NCBI GenBank assembly: GCA_013400115.1
Contig: VXBP01001095.1
Location: 145,791 to 209,790 of the forward strand
From: Rhinopomastus cyanomelas
Lineage: Eukaryota; Chordata; Aves; Bucerotiformes; Rhinopomastidae
Direction: 5' to 3'
DNA length: 64,000 nucleotides
Below, one piece after another: positions 56,735 through 64,000 of this stretch; within the stretch, counting starts at the first letter, position 1, and the number at the start of each line of letters is the position of its first letter. The position numbers and the translations under genes were made by a program. The notes beneath the pieces were generated by a model. The model was given only the letters and a program-made list of their open reading frames with translations. It had not been told where the DNA came from and did not search any database.

Positions 56735-57505
56735 AAAAAAAACCCACCCAAACCCGAGCGAACCGCAGCGAAACCAACGGGAAACCCGCCGCTCCCACCA
56801 GACCCTTTTTCTAGACGATGGCTTTAAACTCAAGAAACTAAACTGAATCCTCCTCCTCTGCCGCCCTCTCATCCCTAAACACAACGTGGCTGACGGCAGC
56901 GGGGAGAGAGCGCGCGAGAGCCGACGGGCTGGAGGAGCCCGAGCGCGGAGCCGGCTCTGGGGGGTCTCTTTGTTTTTGTAGAGAGCCAAGCGCTGCCTTC
57001 TTTGTAAGCTGGGGGAGACGGGGGGGAGGCGTTTCGTAGCCGGGGTGTTTCTTACCGTTAGTTCTCTTCAGGACGCTCGCTAGAGCCGTGCGCTCCCACC
57101 ACGTTGCCGGGAACGGGGCTCGGCGAAGGGGCCGGCCGCCGCCGGGTCGCTCTTGCCGTCGTCCCGCCCTGTCTTTGCCATCGCAGCCGCACCAGCATGG
57201 CTTCCAGTTCCAGCGCGCCCGCTCCCTCGGGGCAAGTGTTCTGTTGCTGCTTCTTGTGTCCGTTCCTTTCGGAGCCGCCGCGCTTGCCGGAGCAGCGGGG
57301 ATGGCTCTGCTGTAGGTCTGTGTCCTACAGGCTCCTTCTGCTTCTCCCTCCGCTCTTCTGTTGGCTTTCCTTTGTTCTCCTCTTCTTTGAGTTGTGCTCC
57401 TCGCAGTTGTGAGAATCATTCCATGACACAAACCTGGGAGGGGTTTGTATGGGGTTGGTTGGGGGTTTTTTTTCCCTCCCCCCCCCCCCCCTTTTCTTTT
57501 ATTCT

Positions 57506-57511
57506 ATTAAA
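57506..57511 (+). promoter_or_regulatory. KDM4B: Likely distal KDM4B poly(A) signal (ATTAAA)
   Basis: ATTAAA follows a long G/T then C/T-rich stretch and precedes an A-rich site and a G/T-containing segment. It is the last hexamer before CR1-derived sequence resumes at about 57639. Confidence 0.5.
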
Positions 57512-57638
57512 GAAGAAATTCCCCAAACGCCTGCGGCTGTCGTGACATCCTTTCGTGAAGCAGAGATGGAGCCTTTGCGCTGCTCCGGGGGGAGAGAGAG
57601 GAACGCAAAGCCTTTGACTGGGCTCAGTTCACTCTTGG

Positions 57639-58083
57639 TCTGGGGGATCCTGCTGTGCCAGGGGGCTGGGACTGGATGATCTTTTGAGGTCCCTTCCAAC
57701 CCCTAATGATTCTGTGATTCAAGGCCAAACCAAAGCCTAAAGTATCAGGGATTGGACTGGATGGTTTTTCAAGATCCCTTCCAATCCCTGATGAGTCTAT
57801 GATTCTATGATTAAAGACCAAATCCTGAAGTACTGGGGATTGGACAGGATGATCTTTTGAGGTCCCTTCCAATCCCTAATGATTCGATGATTCCATGATT
57901 AAAGACCAAGCCCAATCCTAAAGTACTGGGGATTGGACAGGATGATCTTCCAAGGTCCCTTCCAATCCCTAATGATTCGATGATTCCATGATTAAAGACC
58001 AAACCCAGTCCTAAAGTACTGGGGATTGGACAGGCTGATCTTCCAAGGTCCCTTCCAATCCCTAATGATTCAATGATTCAAGA
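57639..58083 (+). repeat. CR1-tail-derived satellite, about five ~88-93-bp units
   Basis: The first unit is an ordinary terminal module. Later units replace the GATCCTGCTGTGGCAGG part with ATTAAAGACCAAACCCAGTC and CTAAAGTACTGGGGATTGG. The last three units are most alike. ATTAAA occurs at 57810, 57898 and 57991. Confidence 0.9.
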
Positions 58084-58351
58084 AGCTGTATTGAGTGGGC
58101 AGCAGCTCCCTCTCGAACGCTCCAAAGTCACCCTTCAGGAACAGAAGAGCCTGCTCCAGCCCCTGCTGAAGGCTCCCTGCTCTCTGGAGGACCCCCAGCA
58201 GCTGCTCCAAGGGAAGGAGAACGGGGACGAGGGCACGTGCTACCGCTCACCTCCACGCCTCAGCCTGGCAGGGCTGCAGCACAACCTTTTCCACTTAATT
58301 CCCCGAAATGACCGGCTAGAAAGAGCCAGTTTGGGGCTTGATGATTTTTAA
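58073..58351 (+). other. Unassigned 92-codon ORF downstream of KDM4B
   Basis: Begins in the CR1-derived satellite (so the ATG is not original) and continues through QEQKSLLQPLLKAPCSLEDP and LSLAGLQHNLFHLIPRNDRL to a stop. The composition looks protein-like but I do not recognise it. An AATAAA lies near 58535. It could be a decayed exon, a non-coding transcript or chance. Confidence 0.15.
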
Positions 58352-58597
58352 TAGTGATTTCTCTTCTAACGCCTCTGCAAGGTGATCGTCCTTCTGCAGA
58401 GAGGCTTTTGCGCAGCGCTCTGCCCGGGTCTTGAAGGGACTAAGTGGGAAGGATTTGTGGGCCAGCAGATGGTAGATTAGCATCTTAAGAGACTCGCTGG
58501 GTATTAAACTGTCCAAGGGAGAGAGCGGAGAGGAGAATAAAGCGGTTTGATCCTTTTTTATTTGAGGCTGGGGGGGAGCTGTTGGTTCTCCCTCGGT

Positions 58598-58746
58598 AGA
58601 ACTGGAGTCTTCATCTCTGGAGATGTTTAAAACCCACCTGGACATGTTCCTGTGTGACCTGGTCTAGGTGACCCTGCTGTGGCAGGGGGATTGGACTGGA
58701 TGACCTTTGGAGGTCCGGTCCAATCCCTAATGATTCTGTGATTCCC
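58598..58746 (+). mobile_element. CR1 LINE 3' fragment
   Basis: ATCTCTGGAGATGTTTAAAA of the ORF2 end, then a terminal module to GATTCTGTGATTC. Confidence 0.88.
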
Positions 58747-59768
58747 TTCGTTCCCCCCGGGCTCTGCTGCGGGTTCTCCGCGTGCGGGAGGGAGGCTGCG
58801 TAAGAGGTTTGAAACGGGGGTTCTCGGTTCATTCTTTGGGGGGTTTGTTTTCTTTTCCAGTCATTCTTCTGTTTTATTTAATTCCTGAAGCTTCTGCCTG
58901 TTCTCGGCAGCTGCCTCCAAGAGCTGAAGAGGCAAAGTGAGACTAATAAAAGTTGGCCAGCTTGGCAAGGTCCTGCGAAAGCCTCGTGCGTTCCTCCTCC
59001 GTTGCTGTCCCCTGTTGGTTAGGAGGTGATTGAGTAGAGAACTTGCTTGTAGAAGAGGAGGAGAGAGCAACTGCAGATCGCCCTTCCCCTGGTGCAGGGC
59101 TTCTTCTCCCTTCTTCTTCCACCCACCCCCAGCGTTTTGCTCTGGGAATGACTCTGGGGACGATCCATCACACGTTCCTGACCCCGCTCTTCCTGCAGCG
59201 GACTCTGTAAGTGTCTGATGATGAGCTGCAGACCCCCCAATCTCTTCCTTCTCCCCCTCAGTGGAGGATGTGATGTATTTGATTTCACTCTTGGCCATGT
59301 TTCTCTCTCCCCTCTGCCTCTAGGTTCATGATGAATTAAAGGCTGTTGAGCTCTTCCGACTTGCACTTTGTTGGGGGGTGAAGTCTCTTCATTTCTAAAT
59401 TGAGAGTCTTCTGCACTGCAGGAGAAGGTGGCTTCTTGGGCTGGTGGGTAAAGAGTGGAGGCTGGTGAGGAGGAATGTGTGGGCTTTGCCTTCCGCTCTG
59501 TTACCTGCTAGGAGCAGAGACCACAGGATGGCTCAGTGGTCGCACCCAGTCCCACCGTTCAGAACCAAGCCGGCAGTTGGGTCCCAGCTCCAGGAGATGC
59601 TTGAGCTGGCTCCTTCATGAGAGCTTTGGTTGCTAAGTAGCCAGAGGTGGTTCCAAAATCCTGTGTCTTACAAGTCACCGGTTTGCTGCTCCCTGTTGGG
59701 AATTGGCTCCACAGCCTCCTGGTGGCCTTTGCTTCCAGCCCCTGGGGGTTGTGGTGACCTTGAACCTC
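58747..59768. other. Intergenic stretch with splice-like signals on both strands
   Basis: Contains a T/C tract ending TTTTCCAG at 58860 (+), a reverse-strand acceptor-like tract ending CTCTTCAG before 58923 (-), a GTAAGT at 59208 (+) and a strong CT tract ending CTCTAG at 59323 (+). No recognisable protein. Confidence 0.3.
58861..58923 (-). other. Possible terminal coding exon of an unidentified convergent gene
   Basis: On the reverse strand a pyrimidine-rich tract ends TTGCCTCTTCAG and is followed by 20 codons (LLEAAAENRQKLQELNKTEE) and TGA. The residues are coiled-coil-like. An AATAAA on the same strand lies at 58557-58562, about 300 nt past the stop. I cannot name the gene. A + strand acceptor-like sequence at the same place argues for caution. 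Confidence 0.2.
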
Positions 59769-59936
59769 ATGGAATCATAGAATCATTAGGGATCGGAAGG
59801 GACCTCGAAAGATCATCTAGTCCAATCCCCCTGCCACAGCAGGATCATAGAATCATTAAGGATCAGAAGGGACCTCCAGAGGTCATCCAGTCCAATCCCC
59901 CTGCCACAGCAGGATCCCCTAGACCAAGTCACACCT
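59769..59936 (-). mobile_element. Two tandem CR1 terminal modules
   Basis: Two ATAGAATCATT modules; the first is cut at GCAGGATCA and joins directly to the next TAGAATCAT. Confidence 0.87.
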
Positions 59937-60140
59937 CATCAAATAGCATCTTCCTCAACCTTCATTTAAACCCTTTGATTTCCCAGCCTGGCCCCTGGTT
60001 CTTTTCTTCTCCAGAATCTTCTGGATTGTGGTTCCTCTGGGTTCCTCTCCGGCTGCTGCAGCTGGAGGCTGATGCTGCAGATCCCAGGAGCCAAAAGCCT
60101 CCAACTTCACTCTTTTGCAGCTCAATAGTTTTATTTGCTG

Positions 60141-60532
60141 GAGATCGTACCATGAGCTCTATCGTAGCCCATCTCTATCTAGAGCTCGTACCATGAGCTC
60201 TATCGTAGCCCATGACTATCTAGAGCTCGTACCATGAGCTCTATCGTAGCCCATCTCTATCCAGAGCTCGTACCATGAGCTCTGTCGTAGCCCATGACTA
60301 TCTAGAGCTCGTACCATGAGCTCTATCGTAGCCCATGCCTATCTAGAGCTCGTACCATGAGCTCTATCGTAGCCCATCTCTATCCAGAGCTCGTACCATG
60401 AGCTCTATCGTAGCCCATGACTATCTAGAGCTCGTACCATGAGCTCTATCGTAGCCCATGACTATCTAGAGCTCGTACCATGAGCTCTATGGTAGCCCAT
60501 CTCTATCCAGAGCGCGTACCATGAGCTCTGTC
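60141..60532 (+). repeat. 41-bp minisatellite, 9.5 units
   Basis: Unit starts GAGCTCGTACCATGAGCTCT and ends ATGACTATCTA. Unit starts fall exactly every 41 bp from 60141 to 60510. Variant endings CTCTATCCA recur in units 3, 6 and 9, a 123-bp higher-order period. Confidence 0.96.
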
Positions 60533-60564
60533 ACATCTGTCTCCAGCACCCATGGAGAGGTGGG

Positions 60565-60975
60565 TAAGCTGGAGGTAGAGAGGGTCCAGAGAAGGGCCTT
60601 GAGGGTGATCAGAGGGTGAGAAGAGAAGGGTCAGTGGCGGACATTGTCCCCAGGTCCCAGCACCTATGGGGTGGCTGCCAAGAAGATGGTGACTCCCTCC
60701 CTTTTCACAAGGAGTCAGGTGGAAAAGACAAGGAGGGATGAGTCTGAGCTACTGCTGGGGAGGTTCCCACTGGAGTCCAGAGGGAAGTTCTCCCCCATCA
60801 GAACCCCTGGAATCATCTCCCAAGGGAGGAAGTCGATAGCCCTACATGGGCCAGTGTCCAGCAGCAGCTGGACAGGCTGCTGGGACAACGAATTCAACGT
60901 CTGTTTTCAGCTGGAGAGGTTGGGCTCGATGATCCTGGAGGTCCCTTCCAGCCTGGGGTTGGAAGGATCTGTGAA
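60565..60975 (+). mobile_element. Old CR1-like fragment
   Basis: GTAGAGAGGGTCCAGAGAAG through a diverged LRPWN-type region to TTGGGCTCGATGATCCTGGA; a different, older CR1 family. Confidence 0.65.
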
Positions 60976-61817
60976 GCTCAGGAGAAAGCAAAACACAGCA
61001 GGGTATCTGCTGGCATCACCCCGGCTTCCTGCGCCCGGTGCTGTCTCAGCCATTGAGCTGGAGGGGGTGTGATGCAGATCCAGCACCCTGCACCCCAGCA
61101 GCGCCCCCGAGGGAGACCCCAGTGCCCGGCGAGGCTGGGTGCCGCGGCCACCGCAGGTCCCCACTGGAGGAGCCGGGCTGGGTGGATTCTCTGAAGAGAA
61201 GTCGAGGTCCCCGCGGCTGGTGGAACCGATGGTCCTTCTACTCCTCCTCGAAAGGCGGCTGCAGGCAGAGCAGGGGGGGTCCCGGTGGTCCGCGGTGCCG
61301 GGAGCCGCCACATCCCGGCTCCGCCTCCCCGCAAGGAACAAGGGACCCGACGGAACCCCCCAGCATCTGATAACGGAATCTGTTCGCAGCAGCTGCCAGC
61401 TGACAAGAGCGACGAACCCCATTGACGGAGCCATCGTTACTCCCTAATTAAAAGCTAATAACGAGGAGCTAATTGCCTTTGAAAGATGAAGCGGCGCCGT
61501 GGCGGGGATTTATCTCTGTTTCCCTTCGCCCGCCTGGCGCTGCCGATGTTTTCGGGCTAATTAATTGAATCAAGTCGCCCCCGGCTCGGCCGGATCCAGC
61601 GGCTTCGACGGGGTTTGCGGGGGGTTCGGCCGCCTGGACCGGGGATGGACCGCGGGGGCTCTGCGGGGCAGCTGGTGCTGAAGAGGGGGGACTGGAGCAT
61701 CTCAGCGGCTGCGGGGCTCCCAGCGCCTCCCAACCGGCTGGGTGCTGAGTAACTGCTCTGCTGGAGGTGGATGGGAAGCACCTGGAGCCTTAAGAAGGGA
61801 CTTTCTATCCCGGGAGA
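60976..61817. other. GC-rich intergenic stretch
   Basis: No gene recognised; ORFs here follow from GC richness. At 61375-61570 several TAAT/ATTA motifs sit in CpG-containing unique sequence, which could be a regulatory element. Confidence 0.4.
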
Positions 61818-62450
61818 GCAAAATGAGATAAAAATAAAATAGAACTAAATACGATAAAATATAAAGTAAAATGCAATGAAATAGAATAAAATACAGAAGA
61901 GCATTAAAATGAAATAAAAATAAAATGAAAAATAAGGTAAAATAAAAAGAAAGGTAAAATAAAATTAAGATAAAACAAAAAATAAAATAGCATTAAAAGA
62001 AAATAGCATTAAAAGAAAATAAAAACCCATAAAATAAAATAAAAATAAGGTAAAATAAAAATAATAAAATAAAATATAAGACAACATTAAAAGAAAAAAC
62101 AAAAATAACATAAGATAAAAAATAATACAATAACATTAAAAGAAAATTAAAAATTAAAAATAAGATGGAATAAAAAATAAAATAAAAAGTAATAAAATAA
62201 AATATAAAATTAGATTAGAAGAAAATAAAAATAAAATTTAAAATAGGATAAAATAAAAATAATAAAATAGAAAATAACATTAAAATAAAAATTAAACAAA
62301 AAATAAGGTAAAATAAAAATAATAAAATAAAATTGAAAATAACATTAAAATAAAAATTAAACGAAAATTAAGCTAAAATGAAAATAATAGAATAACATTA
62401 AAATAAAGTCAAAATCAAATTAAAAATAAGCTGAAGTACAAAGTGATTAA
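61818..62450 (+). repeat. A-rich TAAAA-type low-complexity tract
   Basis: About 630 bp of degenerate AAAATA/TAAAA units with scattered GGTAAAA and GCATTAAAA variants. Almost no C. Confidence 0.96.
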
Positions 62451-62576
62451 AGAAGACAGCTGCGCTGGGGTCTCCTTCTGTGACGTTGGTTGAGGTTTGT
62501 TGGTCAGTGTGGATGGAGTGTTGGGTCAGGTTCTCAGCTGGGTTTCATCTGGTGGGTGAGAAGCTGGTTGTAAGTC

Positions 62577-62815
62577 CCAGACTGGTTCGGGCTGGAAGGG
62601 AGCCCAGAGCTCACCCAGTGCCAGCCCCCTGCCAGGGCCAGCGACGCCTCTCACCGGACCAGGGTGCCCGCAGCCCCATCCAACCTGCCCTTGGGCACTG
62701 CCGGGGCTGATGGAGCAGCCACACCCTGGGCAACCTGTTCCAGGCCCTCGGCCCCCTCCCGGGGGGGATTTCTGCCTCAGACCTCACCCCAGCCTCCCCT
62801 CATTCAGCCTGGGAC
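62577..62815 (-). mobile_element. CR1 LINE fragment, older family
   Basis: GTTCGGGCTGGAAGGGAGCC, CACCCAGTGCCAGCCCCCTG and TTTCTGCCTCAGACCTCA match the family of 15266 and 31292 in reverse. Confidence 0.83.
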
Positions 62816-63569
62816 TGGGACCATTTGCATCCCCCCCCGTTGCTGCCCCAGGCTCTGCTTTGGGGTGGAGGCAGAGCCATGGGAGGGGCCGCCCCACCCA
62901 GCCCCACCCAGCCCCACCCCGCAGCCCTTCAGCACCCCCTGCACAAGGTCCTGCCAGCTCCAGCGATGCTGACTGAAAGGAACCGAATGTTCTCTCCGTC
63001 CCTCCGTTGTCTCTGTGGCTTGGACCGCACCTCCCCTCCTTTTGGGGTGACAACCAGGGAGAGATCAGCAAAGTCGTCTGGGCTCCCCGATAATTAAAGA
63101 GAAGCTGCTCAAATGTGAGTCTTAATTAACCAGCAGTGAGAGAAGAGCCGGCGGCTCTCGGGCTGTTGGGGCAATGCAGAGGTTCCCCCTGTAATGAGGG
63201 GATTTATGTCTCCCACACAAGGATGTTTTTGGGGGTCTTGTTAACCCCCCACCCCCGGATGGAGCCGGCTTCTCCTGGGGAAGCCGTCACGCAGTTGGGT
63301 TTGGGATGAAGGGCTGCTCAGAGGGATGGGGATGGGGAGGACCTGGCCATCAGCTGCTCCAGGACGCTGCAAGGGGGGTTCTGCTGGTGGTGTTGGAGGA
63401 GTGGGAAGGCTCCTACGGATCCATCTCTGTGCCAGTGGTGGTGGCCACACGGTGGCCAGGGAGCCTCCCTCCCAGTTCCCCATGGGGAAGCCGGACACCT
63501 CTCCCCTGCCCACTTCTTGGGGCTCAGTACTGGCTGGCATCACTCCTCTGGAGGGCACTGAGTGGTCCC
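62816..63569. other. GC-rich intergenic stretch without recognised gene
   Basis: Contains C-runs and ordinary unique sequence. Around 63090-63190 a block with GATAATTAAAG and CTTAATTAACC resembles conserved non-coding DNA. No protein recognised. Confidence 0.4.
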
Positions 63570-63785
63570 TGGTGGCCAAGAGGGCTGATGGCATCCTGGG
63601 GTGGATCAGAGTGGGGGTGGTGGCCAGCAGATAGAGAGAGGTTCTCCTCCGGCTCTGCTCTGCCCTGAGGAGACCCCGGCTGGAATCTCGTGTCCAGTTT
63701 GGGGGCCTCAGGTCCAGAAGGGGACAGAGCTGCTGGAGAGAGCCCAGCACGGAGCCACAGGGATGGGATGGAGGGAGGGGAGCAT
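63570..63785 (+). mobile_element. CR1 LINE fragment cut by the N at 63787
   Basis: VAKRADGILGWIRVGVVA then the RPRLES and ELLERAQHGATG-like regions of ORF2. It is interrupted before its 3' end. Confidence 0.87.
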
Positions 63786-63786
63786 C

Positions 63787-63787
63787 N
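63787..63787. other. Single-N join between CR1 and AT-rich sequence
   Basis: Base composition changes from GC-rich CR1 to almost pure A/T exactly at this N, so it is likely an unsized gap or misjoin. Confidence 0.7.
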
Positions 63788-64000
63788 CATTCAGTGCAAT
63801 GTAATTTATTTATATAATCTAATATTAAAAAGGTATCTAAATATAATTTAAATAAATGCAATTAATTTAATTTAGTGTAAGTTATATATTTATTTGTAAT
63901 AATCATATTTTAGTATTTTAATAATTATATGTTAAATTATTATATCTATTGCAGTTTATTCTAAATGTATATAATGTATATAATTAATAATTATTTAATT
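63788..64000. other. Very AT-rich terminal segment
   Basis: About 210 bp of mostly A and T (TTTATTTATATAATC, TATATATTTATTTG), with no coding signal. Unlike anything else in the window; origin unknown. Confidence 0.7.

Larger units (their letters stand above)
4317..57530 (+). other. KDM4B: KDM4B (JMJD2B) gene, 3' part: 15 coding exons plus 3' UTR
   Basis: Fifteen GT-AG exons join in one frame: 2520 nt, 839 residues plus stop. This equals the span from about residue 261 to the C-terminus (1096) of human KDM4B. Known function of the family: Fe(II)/2-oxoglutarate dioxygenase that removes methyl groups from H3K9me3/me2 and, less well, H3K36me3 in the nucleus; the double Tudor domain reads methylated histone tails. 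Paralogue choice: the stretch after the zinc Cys pair (ILQPERY, ALTSPEL), the SHRKRSQP motif, and the C-terminal STGAPQE and AKRPR motifs fit KDM4B rather than KDM4A or KDM4C. Exons for JmjN and the first two Fe ligands lie upstream of base 1. In human the next gene is PTPRS in convergent orientation; none of its exons is recognisable here. Introns range from 178 nt to 17.5 kb and are packed with CR1. Confidence 0.97.
56192..57530 (+). other. KDM4B: Probable KDM4B 3' UTR
   Basis: About 1.34 kb of CR1-free sequence between the stop codon and a T/C-rich tract followed by ATTAAA and a plausible cleavage region. A length of 1-2 kb fits the family. Its middle (about 56860-57310) is CpG-dense and contains chance ORFs. 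Whether the mRNA really extends this far is inferred from the lack of repeats and the terminal hexamer, not proven. Confidence 0.6.

Noticed and set aside
57088..57431. ORFs of about 75-200 codons in the GC-rich region after KDM4B
   Set aside because: No recognisable protein, overlapping in several frames on both strands, typical of high GC.
60141..60532. CRISPR-like array
   Set aside because: Units are contiguous 41-bp repeats without unique spacers, in a vertebrate genome.
60907..61434. 175- and 142-codon reverse ORFs
   Set aside because: GC-rich random frames with no protein-like motif and no splice context.
61818..62450. Poly(A) tail of a processed pseudogene
   Set aside because: Far too long and degenerate, with no cDNA-like sequence in front of it.

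Overview
The window is vertebrate nuclear DNA, almost certainly from a bird. It carries the 3' two-thirds of one multi-exon gene, KDM4B (JMJD2B), a JmjC-type histone H3K9/H3K36 lysine demethylase, on the + strand. The introns are heavily invaded by CR1 LINE retrotransposons. Bird assignment rests on about fifty CR1 fragments ending in the avian-type ATTCTATG tail. CR1-like sequence covers roughly 17 kb, about a quarter of the window by my hand count. That load is far above chicken-like genomes and suggests a CR1-rich lineage such as woodpeckers and relatives (Piciformes) or hornbills/hoopoes. The lineage is inference.

Layout. Positions 1-4316 are the end of a large KDM4B intron; the exons for JmjN and the first part of JmjC lie upstream of the window. 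Fifteen coding exons run from 4317 to the stop codon at 56189-56191. All have GT-AG borders and compatible phases and sum to 839 codons plus stop. In order they encode the end of the JmjC domain (with the third Fe-binding His), the JmjC zinc-binding Cys pair, a basic and acidic linker, a Pro/Gln/His-rich low-complexity linker, the PHD finger, the extended PHD, the double Tudor domain and a short C-terminal tail. A 33-nt in-frame segment with excellent splice signals at 22623-22655 may be an unannotated cassette microexon.

The likely 3' UTR runs from 56192 to about 57530 and ends at an ATTAAA hexamer. Downstream (57.6-64 kb) lie a CR1-tail-derived satellite, short unassigned splice-like and ORF signals, a 41-bp minisatellite with a three-unit higher-order pattern (60141-60532), a 630-bp A-rich TAAAA-type tract (61818-62450), and an abrupt switch to very AT-rich sequence right after an N at 63787.

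Other structure of note: tandem arrays of the terminal CR1 module; a chimeric CR1 tail with the same junction at several loci; two pairs of CR1 copies that share non-CR1 3' flanks; near-perfect inverted CR1 tails able to fold as intronic hairpins; a G-rich minisatellite filling the 482-nt intron between the extended PHD and Tudor exons; and two single-N assembly joins, one of which deletes about 440 bp from inside a CR1. No tRNA, rRNA, CRISPR or prokaryotic features were seen.
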